Shown one piece after another: positions 37,001-44,673 of a stretch of DNA of 64,000 nucleotides; the stretch's first letter is position 1; every line of letters starts with the position of its first letter. Position numbers and translations under genes: made by a program. Below the pieces are notes generated by a model, which was given only the letters and a program-made list of their open reading frames with translations, was not told the origin of the DNA and made no database searches. The stretch spans positions 180,040 through 244,039 of the forward strand of contig JAEYWD010000094.1 in NCBI GenBank assembly GCA_023429135.1, written 5' to 3'. The stretch is from Bacteroidota bacterium. GTDB taxonomy: Bacteria; Bacteroidota; Bacteroidia; Bacteroidales; JAAUTT01.

Positions 37001-37488
37001 TAAGCTGGAAGGGTTTTGATCTGGGTATGTTTATCCAGGGTGTAGGCAAACGCGACATGTTTTTACGCGGTGAGTTAATTGAGCCTTTTCACTCAAATTA
37101 TTCTTACGTAATGTATCAACATCAGCTCGATTTCTGGACTCCTACCAATACAAATGCCAAATACCCTCGTTTATCCTCTCCGGGATCCGCATCCAATAGC
37201 AACAATTTTGGCAAAGCTTCGAGTCTTTATTTGCTTGATGCATCTTACATCAGGTTAAAAAATATCCAAATTGGCTATACATTACCTCAAAGCTTTACAA
37301 AAAAGGTTGGTATTCAAAGCTTAAGAATCAACATTAATGCTCAAAACCTGCTCACTTTAAGCAAAAATTCATTCATTGATCCCGAATCATCCGAATACAA
37401 TGCAAATATGAGTAATAACGGAGCAAACAGCGGACGTAATTATCCTACCCTGATCTATTATGGTTGTGGTTTAGATGTACAATTTTAA
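34081..37488 (+). CDS. SusC/RagA-type TonB-dependent outer membrane transporter with STN domain
   Basis: About 1135 residues from ATG 34081 (the longer frame starts at a TTG with no support). The N-terminal ~45 residues form the long signal typical of STN-bearing SusC proteins (LLLIMKLTTFLII). Then come the STN signalling domain (about 55-115), a carboxypeptidase-D-like beta domain (VSGLVTDGATGEPLPGVNI, about 140-220), the TonB box/plug region and a 22-strand barrel ending in an aromatic residue (LDVQF). It imports oligosaccharide together with SusD; the STN domain signals to the FecR protein upstream. Confidence 0.95.
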   Translation: MKLFYFCRYSFAVNLPKKLLLIMKLTTFLIIACSASIFANTGYSQSSVVNINLKNVNIHDVFTEIEKQSDYRFFYNEDQLDLSKKVNVQASNNQISDVLNSLFANTDIAYKLIGKYIVLVSMKAYQETLLANVPQQQKVSGLVTDGATGEPLPGVNIVVEGTTIGGVTDMDGRYSIDAPGSDAVLVFSFVGYLSEKVSVTGRNKIDIKLMPDITKLEEVVVIGYGTRQRKNVVGAVDQIQSSAIENKPSGNLMQAMQGASANLIIQQRSPNPNDNSLNINIRGLSTINNTEPLVVIDGLITEVESLSKLNPADIENVSVLKDAGSAAIYGSRSSNGVILVTTKQGVKNNKPVVRLTTSVGMENPHVLYKPVRGYENAILKNQALINGGSAPIFTPEKIRDLQEHGDGTWFLDDILQDALQQNYNFSISGGNGSSTYMVSAGYYDQASNFVGNYGLKRYNFRSNITTEYGKFKVGTVLAYNRTMQTAPNSNASTLIVDGGRIPNYYYYKMKSEDGKYLLNDVLSEFNPLGILEKGGYQKKDEDNIIGSLNGELEIFKGFKAKGLLGIDLSANHRFIRGMRVPFYTSETATEPKYANANTPSEDYNEKKYTLNSQFMLDYDRTFGVHNFTGLLGVSNESYTRQANELKKTYTDVDLGIPETNTVIDKGSYNTPDQTQERSIYSLFGRLGYTYSQKYYGLFSFRYDGSSKFAKEYRWGFFPSFSAGWRISDENFLNFYKTQIGDLKLRGSYGILGNQNVGDYAYYTTYKLNNNTYGFDNKSVSGTSYDLGNKELQWETSRTFNIGADATFLNGKLFASFDYFKKKTVDMLDTPVFPTVFGGGGFKDNIGEMQNQGWELTLSYNGTTGSVKHNVNFNLADTKNKLLKLVGDEQISGADQMLQITRVGDPYKSYFGYRVAGYFQSFDEIENSALPVGTTVVPGDVKYVDADDNGVINEEDRRVLGNAFPRFTFGFNYNVSWKGFDLGMFIQGVGKRDMFLRGELIEPFHSNYSYVMYQHQLDFWTPTNTNAKYPRLSSPGSASNSNNFGKASSLYLLDASYIRLKNIQIGYTLPQSFTKKVGIQSLRININAQNLLTLSKNSFIDPESSEYNANMSNNGANSGRNYPTLIYYGCGLDVQF

Positions 37489-37500
37489 ATTTTTTCGATT

Positions 37501-39132
37501 ATGAAGATGAAGACTTTAAAATATTTAATAAGCACATTGCTTCTTGCTACCATTTTATACTCGTGCAACGATCTTGAACTTGCACCTACAAATAAATTTA
37601 CAGAAGCAAATTACTGGACATCGGCAGAAAAGGCCAATCTTGTACTGAATATGGCCTATAGCCAGATGTACAATAACGATTACTTTTTCAAAACTGAAGC
37701 ACTCTCCGACAACATTTATGAAGGCCGCGGATCATCCAGTGAAAAGGTAATTTCTTCCGGTATGGCCGATGCTTCAAACGGCCGTTTTGCCGACGAATGG
37801 AAGCATTGTTTCGAAGGCATTAAGACTTGCCACACTTTGCTCGAAAACATCGACAGGGTTCCGCAAATGGACGAGAAACTTAAAACCAGAATGGTATCTG
37901 AAGCCCGTTTTATCCGTGCATGGCTGTTTTTCCGACTCACTACGTGGTTTGGCGATGTGCCTTTGTTCGATCATGATCTCACATTATCCGAAGCCGAGCA
38001 TATTACCCGTACTCCTAAAAATGAGGTGCTTGCTTTTATTAGAAAGGAACTGGAGGAAATAGCCATTTTACTGCCAACAGCAGCCCAATATGCTGCTGCC
38101 GACAGAGGACGTGTTACTTCAGGTGCTGCTATAGCTCTTAATGCACGTACTTATTTATATGAGAACGATTGGTCTAACGTCGTGACAGAAACAGAGAAAC
38201 TTATCAATACCAATACCTACGGAACTTATACTTTGTTTCCAAGTTATGCCGGTATTTTCCTTCCGGCAAACGAATACAACAATGAAGTAATACTCGATTT
38301 ACAATATGTTCCGGTGGTTAAAACCTGGGGTAACTATTTCGATTTAGCTCCTTTGTCCGTTGGCTCCAGGTTAAACTCCATGGCTCCCACTCAGGAACTG
38401 GTTGATAATTATGTGATGACAAATGGAAAACCAATTAAAGAAGCTGGTTCAGGATATGATGAAAACAATCCATACAATAATCGTGACCCAAGGTTAACTG
38501 CCACAGTTGTATATCATGGCTACGATTGGGATAAACCAGACGGATCTAAGAAAAAGATCTATATCAAACCTGGAACTGATCCCGATGCAGCTCATATTGA
38601 TGAATACAAGGGACAAGGGGCCAATGCAACTTCAACAGGTTACTACCTTCGTAAATATTACGATCCTTCGTCGCTTACAAATTTTGTTTCAGGGCTGAAT
38701 TTTATACTCATTCGCTATGCCGACATCTTATTGATGTATGCAGAGGCCAAAAACGAACTTAATCAAATGAATGCCGAAGTCTGGAATACAACAATCAAGG
38801 CCCTTCGTGTACGTGCTGGTTTTACCGATGGTCAGGCATTGAATTTTAATGCTGCATGGACTCAGGCCGAACTTCGCAATATTATCCGCCAGGAACGTCG
38901 TAGCGAACTTGCCATCGAAGGTTTACGGATTTTCGATATCCGCCGCTGGAAAACCGCAGAAACAGTACTCAATGATTATCCGCACGGTGCAAAATATGGC
39001 GAACCTGGAGTTGCGAATGGCTATATTCAACTCGAAAAAAGATCATTCGATCCTGCAAGGGACTATCTGTGGGCTGTTCCGCAATCCCAAAAGGATTTGA
39101 ACCCCAACCTGGGACAGAATCCTAAATGGTAA
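37501..39132 (+). CDS. SusD/RagB-type surface glycan-binding lipoprotein
   Basis: A 543-residue lipoprotein (lipobox LYSC near residue 22) with the SusD helical TPR scaffold. Family hallmarks visible are an N-terminal DLEL-P stretch, EARFIRAWLFFRLTTWFGDVPL, the C-terminal RYADILLMYAEAKNELNQ and a closing IRQERRSELAIEGLRIFDIRRW. It caps the SusC barrel and captures oligosaccharide. It begins 12 bp after susC and is clearly in the same operon. Confidence 0.95.
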   Translation: MKMKTLKYLISTLLLATILYSCNDLELAPTNKFTEANYWTSAEKANLVLNMAYSQMYNNDYFFKTEALSDNIYEGRGSSSEKVISSGMADASNGRFADEWKHCFEGIKTCHTLLENIDRVPQMDEKLKTRMVSEARFIRAWLFFRLTTWFGDVPLFDHDLTLSEAEHITRTPKNEVLAFIRKELEEIAILLPTAAQYAAADRGRVTSGAAIALNARTYLYENDWSNVVTETEKLINTNTYGTYTLFPSYAGIFLPANEYNNEVILDLQYVPVVKTWGNYFDLAPLSVGSRLNSMAPTQELVDNYVMTNGKPIKEAGSGYDENNPYNNRDPRLTATVVYHGYDWDKPDGSKKKIYIKPGTDPDAAHIDEYKGQGANATSTGYYLRKYYDPSSLTNFVSGLNFILIRYADILLMYAEAKNELNQMNAEVWNTTIKALRVRAGFTDGQALNFNAAWTQAELRNIIRQERRSELAIEGLRIFDIRRWKTAETVLNDYPHGAKYGEPGVANGYIQLEKRSFDPARDYLWAVPQSQKDLNPNLGQNPKW

Positions 39133-39232
39133 AAAGCAGTTGTAATTTTATAATAGTAGAAAAATGGAAATGTTCAGAGTCAATTTATGATGAACCTGGG
39201 GTTTCCATACAAATCATTAAAATATAAAAAAC

Positions 39233-40360
39233 ATGAAGTCAATTATATTAAAATCAGTTTGGGCTTTTGCACTTATCGCTTTACTCTTCTCCTGCAAAAA
39301 GGATGAAACTTTGAGAGATACCAAGGTTACTGAAGTTAAAAACCTTTATGAACCTGCAGATAACAAGTCATTGGTGCTTCAAAGTACTGGCGGTGCTTCC
39401 GCTTATTTTGAATGGGAGCCTGCCAAAGCGGAAGATAGTGGAATGATCCTCTACGAAGTTGCTTTCGACAAAGAAGGTGGTAATTTCTCAACCCCCATTT
39501 ACAAAATGGCATCGGATAACAACGGAGCCTACAATCACGCTACCATTACACACAAGGTATTGGATAAAATTCTGGCATTGACAGGTGTTGAACCTGGTAA
39601 TACCGGTAAATTAATCTGGACCGTTATTTCATCGAAAGGTATCAATGAATTAAAATCTCCTGTATCAAGAACCATCACAGCTACCCGTCTTGTTGGGTTC
39701 CCTGATGTTGTCGAAGCTTATCTCACTGGTGAAGCTACAGAAGCAGGCGCCGATCTTTCGAAAGCAATTGCAATGAAATCTATCAGCACAGGTGTTTTCG
39801 ATGTTTATACCAAACTTGAAGCTGGAAAGAGCTATTCATTCAGAGATGGAAAAACATCCTCTGCTCTTAGTTATTATCCCGAAGGCGGAATTATCAAAGC
39901 AGGGACCACGGTCGCAAGTGTTGATCACACCGGCATTTACCACATAACCCTCGATTTTACCACCGCTTCTTTCTCTATTGATGAAGTTACCCGCGTAGAT
40001 CTGCATGTGATGTGGAAAAACCTCCTGGTTGAGCTGCCATATATAGGTAATGGCGAATGGGGCACCCTTGTTGATTTCTCAGACCGTACTGATATTGATG
40101 ACGATGAGCGTTACAAGTTCAAAGTTACAACCAAGGCATTGGGAAGAAAAGACTGGATTTCGGTGGAATCTCACGATAATGCCCCAAGCGGACAGGATGC
40201 ATGGTGGCATGTGAAGGCTGACCCTGATAACGACGACGACACATGGGATGATGGTCATGTTTGGAAGCTTACCTCCAGAGGCTGGAACGGTAAAAAGCTG
40301 GATGTGAAATTTATCCTTAACCCATCGGGAACATACACGCACAGTGTTGTCCAAAAATAA
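39233..40360 (+). CDS. SusE-like outer membrane lipoprotein
   Basis: A 375-residue lipoprotein (signal with LLFSC at about C21). The N-terminal domain (about 35-145) has the fibronectin/SusE-type pattern YFEWEPAKAEDSGMILYEVAFD. The remainder holds two beta-sandwich segments with carbohydrate-binding appearance, including WGTLVDFSDRTDIDDDERYKF and a Trp-rich stretch. SusE/F proteins bind glycan at the cell surface. The position after susD and before the GH76 gene supports this role. The exact subfamily is uncertain. Confidence 0.82.
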   Translation: MKSIILKSVWAFALIALLFSCKKDETLRDTKVTEVKNLYEPADNKSLVLQSTGGASAYFEWEPAKAEDSGMILYEVAFDKEGGNFSTPIYKMASDNNGAYNHATITHKVLDKILALTGVEPGNTGKLIWTVISSKGINELKSPVSRTITATRLVGFPDVVEAYLTGEATEAGADLSKAIAMKSISTGVFDVYTKLEAGKSYSFRDGKTSSALSYYPEGGIIKAGTTVASVDHTGIYHITLDFTTASFSIDEVTRVDLHVMWKNLLVELPYIGNGEWGTLVDFSDRTDIDDDERYKFKVTTKALGRKDWISVESHDNAPSGQDAWWHVKADPDNDDDTWDDGHVWKLTSRGWNGKKLDVKFILNPSGTYTHSVVQK

Positions 40361-40398
40361 AGATTGGGCAAAAGTCCAAAGAAGTTGTTTAAAAAGTC

Positions 40399-40433
40399 TA
40401 AACCTGTCAGGGTCTAAAAACCTGACAGGTTTA
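40399..40433. repeat. Perfect inverted repeat between susE and the GH76 gene
   Basis: TAAACCTGTCAGG (40399-40411) and its exact complement (40421-40433) form a 13-bp stem with a 9-nt loop. AACCTGTCAGG-type palindromes are frequent between Bacteroidota genes. It may act as an mRNA stabiliser or partial terminator inside the operon. Confidence 0.65.
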
Positions 40434-40453
40434 AAATCAAATATTTTTCGTTT

Positions 40454-41590
40454 ATGAAAATAAGCTTATTTCTTTCAGTATTACTGCTATTATCGGGTTC
40501 TTGCAGCAAGGAAACATCAACTCCGGCTCCACCAAAAACAACTACAATTAACTGGACAGCCGCAGCCGACAGTAGTAGTATGGGTCTTTTAAATGTCTTC
40601 TGGAACAGTTCCGGCAAATTTTTCAATTTTGTAAGTGATGGTACTCAAAACTTCCAGTACTGGCCACAGGCACATGCTCTCGATGTTGTACTCGATGCCT
40701 ACGCACGTACAAAGCAATCCACCTACTTAACTGTAATTAATGACTGGATTGATGGTGTATATGTAAAAAACGGAAATACCTTCCTTAACGTTTTTTACGA
40801 CGATATGGAATGGAATGCCATTGCTATGCTTAGGGCTTATGATTTAACAGGTTCCGAGAAATTTAAAAATGCTGCTGAAGTCTTGTGGACCGATATAAAA
40901 ACCGGATGGAATACCCAGGGCAATGGAGGTATCGCATGGAAAAAAGATCAGCTTTGGAGCAAAAATGCATGTTCAAACGGTCCGGCAAGTATTCTGGCTG
41001 CACATTTTTATAAGAAATTCAACAACGAATCGGACAAAGAATGGGCGTTGAAAATATACAACTGGGAAAAGGAATATCTGTTTAATCCTGCTAACGGAGC
41101 CGTTTACGATAATTTAAATGCTCAAACAGGTGTCATTCAGAAAGATTGGGTATTTACCTACAATCAGGGTACCTTTCTGGGAACAGCAGTTGAATTATAT
41201 AAAATTACCAAAGAAAAAATGTACTTAAACGATGCAATTAAAGCCGCCGACTACACGCTGAACATACTTGTTAACGGCAACGACCAATTGTTAAAGGACG
41301 AAGGTAACGGCGATGGCGCATTGTTTAAAGGAATTTTTGTAAGATACTTTACCCAGCTAATTTTGCTTCCCGATTTGCCGGATGGCACCAAAAGACGTTA
41401 TGTAAATTTCTTGAAGCATAATGCTGAAACACTCTGGACAAAGGGGACGAATAAAAGTAATGTCATGTTCAGCACATACTGGAAAACGAAACCCACAGGT
41501 ACCACCGAACTAAATGCAAAAGTAAGCGGATCGATGCTGATCGAAGCAGCAGCTTTGCTTGATAGTAAAGAGCTTTTCGCTGGTAAGTAA
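40454..41590 (+). CDS. GH76 family alpha-1,6-mannanase, lipoprotein
   Basis: A 378-residue lipoprotein (lipobox SGSC, C17) with the (alpha/alpha)6-barrel pattern of glycoside hydrolase family 76. The catalytic aspartate pair is visible as D116-D117 in FYDDMEWNA, and GNGGIAWKKDQ and FTYNQGTFLG are typical. GH76 enzymes cut alpha-1,6-mannan backbones such as those in yeast mannan. This is the only clear enzyme in the adjoining operon, so alpha-mannan is the probable target of the locus. It probably sits at the cell surface. Confidence 0.9.
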   Translation: MKISLFLSVLLLLSGSCSKETSTPAPPKTTTINWTAAADSSSMGLLNVFWNSSGKFFNFVSDGTQNFQYWPQAHALDVVLDAYARTKQSTYLTVINDWIDGVYVKNGNTFLNVFYDDMEWNAIAMLRAYDLTGSEKFKNAAEVLWTDIKTGWNTQGNGGIAWKKDQLWSKNACSNGPASILAAHFYKKFNNESDKEWALKIYNWEKEYLFNPANGAVYDNLNAQTGVIQKDWVFTYNQGTFLGTAVELYKITKEKMYLNDAIKAADYTLNILVNGNDQLLKDEGNGDGALFKGIFVRYFTQLILLPDLPDGTKRRYVNFLKHNAETLWTKGTNKSNVMFSTYWKTKPTGTTELNAKVSGSMLIEAAALLDSKELFAGK

Positions 41591-41784
41591 CGTAAATTCG
41601 ATGTAAATAAATCTTTAAATATGTGATAATAAGGTTAAAATACCCCTGGTATTTATTCTACTAAGGTTTGCGGAAATGAAAAATAAGGTCCTTTTTTTGA
41701 AAACCTAATTGCTAATTGTATTTAAACCTTAGGACAAAAGATATCAAAAGGAATTTTAATCTTAACACGCATAATTCACAGAAT

Positions 41785-41938
41785 CTTAACAACCTCACCC
41801 CCAGCCCCTCTCCTATAAAGAGAGGGGAGAAAGAACGCTCAAATTTAAATTCGTTGCTCTTCAAAGTCCCTCTCCTTGTAGGAGAGGGATTACCTTCGGT
41901 GAAACCGGCTTCGCCTAAGTTTAGGGTGAGGGGTTTTT
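41785..41938. repeat. Two-hairpin CT/GA-rich repeat, copy B with nested insertion
   Basis: Matches copy A (9449-9563) through CTTAACAACCTCACCCC, the first hairpin, GAGAAAGAACGC, TTCAAAGTCC and the second hairpin. After GAGAGGGATT it carries about 30 extra bases (41892-41921) that copy A lacks, and then resumes with TAGGGTGAGG. The insert resembles 25180-25211. The remainder of the 41591-42031 gap shows no gene. Confidence 0.75.
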
Positions 41939-42031
41939 AATTTGTGAATTAAACAGGTTAAGAAATTCTTGGGTCGAACTCATTATTTAAGGTTTTTAAT
42001 CCTGATAATTCGATTTTAAACCTGTTTACTA

Positions 42032-43915
42032 TCACTTCCCGTTCATCTCACGAACTTCCTCCCTCAGACTTTCCACATCCCAGCCCGAGTCTTTCGATTC
42101 TTCAGCCTCGCGAATATCAGAAGTAATAAACTCCTCCAGCTCGGAGATCTTTTCCCTCGTGAGATTAATATATTCCTGCCGGTCGTTGCGGATGGAAGCC
42201 AAGTGCTTTAAAGCTTTATCATCGTGCTTTCGGAATATATTAGCTGCCCGCTGCGCCTGATACTTACGAAAACCTAACAAACGTAAGGCATCAACTCCCA
42301 TTCGGAGAGAGCTGTCGAGCGTTTCGCGATAGATATGCAGAATTCCCTCGTCCATAAATTCATAGGCATCGGCACGGTCGTATGCACGGACAAGAATATG
42401 CAGATCGGGAAAATGTTTCTTAACGGTATGAATTACGTCAAGGCATTTTTCAGGTGTATCGAGGGCAATGATAATCATTTCGGCGGTATCGGCCCCGGCC
42501 GCTTTTAAAAGATTGTAGTTCATTGCATCGCCATAATACACCCTTAAACCCATTTTACGAAGAAGCTCAACACGCTCACTGTCGAGATCGAGCACGGTGG
42601 TATTCACGCCATTGGCTTTTAAAAAGCGTCCTACAATATTTCCGTACCGACCAAATCCGCATACAATTACCCTGTTTTTTTCTTCAATGTTGTCCGGCTC
42701 CTTTCTTTCCACAGGTTTAATATCATCGACACGGGGCAGAATAAGTTTCTCGTTCAGCAGCATAAAAAGCGGGGTCATGGCCATGGATACCGCAGCTATT
42801 GCCAAAAATAGACTGGTGGTTTCCGGCGGAAAAATTCCGACCTGTTGAGAAGTGGTTAAAAGCACAAAAGCAAATTCGCCAATTTGAGAAAGGCCGAAGG
42901 CAAGAATGAGCGACTGTTTTTTATCCGATTTGAACCGCCTGGCAAGCCAATACAGTAAAGCGGTTTTAAGCGTCATTACGGCTAAGACAATTCCTAAAAC
43001 AACCAGAATATTTTCGATTACAAAAGGGAAATTAATGGACGACCCGACCGATATAAAAAATAACCCCAGCAACAATCCCTTGAAAGGTTCGATATCGCTC
43101 TCCAACTCGTGCCTGTATTCACTGTTGGCCAGAACCACACCGCCAAGGAAAGTGCCCAGCGCCGGACTAATACCAACAAGTCCCATCAAAACAGTTATTC
43201 CTACAACAATAAGCAATGCAGTTGCCGTAAACAATTCGGTAAGGTGCGTTGAAGCCACTAACCTCAACAACGGACGAATAAGCAACCTACCTCCCAACAC
43301 AACAACCGTAACAGCCCCTAAAACAGCAATAGTCTGAAGCCACCCGGGATAATTCGAAATAAGGGAATGATTGTTTACATCATCGGCATTAAGTCCTTTC
43401 AATGCAAGTAAAGGCAAAAAGGCCAGAATAGGAATTACGGCAATATCCTGAAAAAGGAGTACCGAAAAAGAACCCTGCCCTGCTTCCGAATGAAGCATAT
43501 TTTTTTCTTTTAATGTTTGCAGCACAATGGCCGTAGACGACATGGCCAGGATAAGACCCAAGGCAAGAGAAACATTCCAGCTCTGACCAAAAGCCATGGC
43601 CACTCCTGCAACCACAAGAGCGGTAATCAGAACCTGGAGCCCTCCCATTCCTAAAATTGACACTCTCATGCGCCATAACCTGGAAGGTTCCAGTTCAAGT
43701 CCGATAAGAAACAGCATCATCACCACACCGAATTCGGCAAAATGCATTACGTCTTCGCCTTCGGTACCAACAAAACCAAGTACATAAGGGCCAATAATCA
43801 TACCTGCAATGAGATACCCCAGAATAGATCCAATTCCTGCTTTTTTGGCAAGCGGAACAAATATTACCGCTGCTGCCAGATATATCATCGCCTGGAAAAA
43901 CATGCCTGTTTCCAT
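42032..43915 (-). CDS. CPA2 monovalent cation/proton antiporter, KefB/KefC type
   Basis: A 627-residue inner-membrane protein. Twelve or so helices lie in residues 1-385, including the Na+/H+ exchanger-type core GLELEPSRLW. They are followed by an RCK/TrkA-N nucleotide-binding domain (about 412-530) with Rossmann motif CGFGRYGNIVGRF and a basic C-terminal tail. The gene starts at the last base of the preceding NAD(P)H oxidoreductase gene (TAATG overlap), the arrangement of kefF-kefC. The likely role is K+ efflux gated by redox or glutathione-adduct signals. The E. coli gating ligand is not proven here. Confidence 0.88.
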   Translation of the reverse strand: METGMFFQAMIYLAAAVIFVPLAKKAGIGSILGYLIAGMIIGPYVLGFVGTEGEDVMHFAEFGVVMMLFLIGLELEPSRLWRMRVSILGMGGLQVLITALVVAGVAMAFGQSWNVSLALGLILAMSSTAIVLQTLKEKNMLHSEAGQGSFSVLLFQDIAVIPILAFLPLLALKGLNADDVNNHSLISNYPGWLQTIAVLGAVTVVVLGGRLLIRPLLRLVASTHLTELFTATALLIVVGITVLMGLVGISPALGTFLGGVVLANSEYRHELESDIEPFKGLLLGLFFISVGSSINFPFVIENILVVLGIVLAVMTLKTALLYWLARRFKSDKKQSLILAFGLSQIGEFAFVLLTTSQQVGIFPPETTSLFLAIAAVSMAMTPLFMLLNEKLILPRVDDIKPVERKEPDNIEEKNRVIVCGFGRYGNIVGRFLKANGVNTTVLDLDSERVELLRKMGLRVYYGDAMNYNLLKAAGADTAEMIIIALDTPEKCLDVIHTVKKHFPDLHILVRAYDRADAYEFMDEGILHIYRETLDSSLRMGVDALRLLGFRKYQAQRAANIFRKHDDKALKHLASIRNDRQEYINLTREKISELEEFITSDIREAEESKDSGWDVESLREEVREMNGK

Positions 43916-44520
43916 TATTCCTGATTTGAAAGTTTTGGTAAAATTTCATTCGCATAATTCATGCGGTTCAGCTCCTCATAATCAATTTTATCTTCCGCAA
44001 TTTTATTAAGGAGAATATGATATGCGGAAGCCCCCTGCTCAATGTCTTTTTCGGTTGCCAGATGAGTTCCGTGAATCACAAATGGTGGAAGAAATATCAT
44101 ATTGCATAATTTGGCCGTTTGTTCAAAAGGAGACATAAATTCACGGATAGTAAACCTGTTGAATCCACCGGAACGATAGGCCTCCTCTCGACCTCCGGTA
44201 CTGATGGCAGGCATCAGCCTTTTACCTTGCAAGGCCTTCCCTTTCTGACCATAAGCCCATCCGTGCTCAAAAACAAGATCAATCCATTGTTTGAGAATAG
44301 GCGGAGAGCTATACCAGTAAAAAGGGAACTGCATTACAAAAACATCGTGATTGAGAAGCAATTCCTGCTCATATTCCACATCGATGTCAAAATCGGGGTA
44401 GGTCTCGTAAAGGTCGTGAAAAGTTAAATGGGGTATTTTGTCAAGGCCCTGGATGAGCCTGGCATGAGTTCTTGAATTCTGCAGCCTCGGATGTGCAAAA
44501 AGAATTAATATTCGGGACAT
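43915..44520 (-). CDS. KefF-like NAD(P)H oxidoreductase (flavodoxin-like fold)
   Basis: A 201-residue quinone-reductase-family flavoprotein: N-terminal ILILFAHPRLQNSRTH phosphate-binding loop (about 4-20), FPFYWYSSPPILKQWID (about 76-92) and the flavin-contacting GGREEAYRSGG segment. In E. coli KefF is the ancillary subunit needed for full activity of the KefC potassium channel. The stop codon overlaps the start of the downstream antiporter gene, so the two are translationally coupled and probably form a complex. Confidence 0.88.
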   Translation of the reverse strand: MSRILILFAHPRLQNSRTHARLIQGLDKIPHLTFHDLYETYPDFDIDVEYEQELLLNHDVFVMQFPFYWYSSPPILKQWIDLVFEHGWAYGQKGKALQGKRLMPAISTGGREEAYRSGGFNRFTIREFMSPFEQTAKLCNMIFLPPFVIHGTHLATEKDIEQGASAYHILLNKIAEDKIDYEELNRMNYANEILPKLSNQE

Positions 44521-44673
44521 CGGCAGGTGATTTCTAACTTAAACAGCACCTGACATCAAAAGTTCTACCAGACTTCAAATCCAGATTTGAAAAGTATTAC
44601 ATTTTTGAACCACTGAAGTTGATATAATTGTATTTTTACTACTTAAACTTTGCAATTAACTAATAACCTTAAA

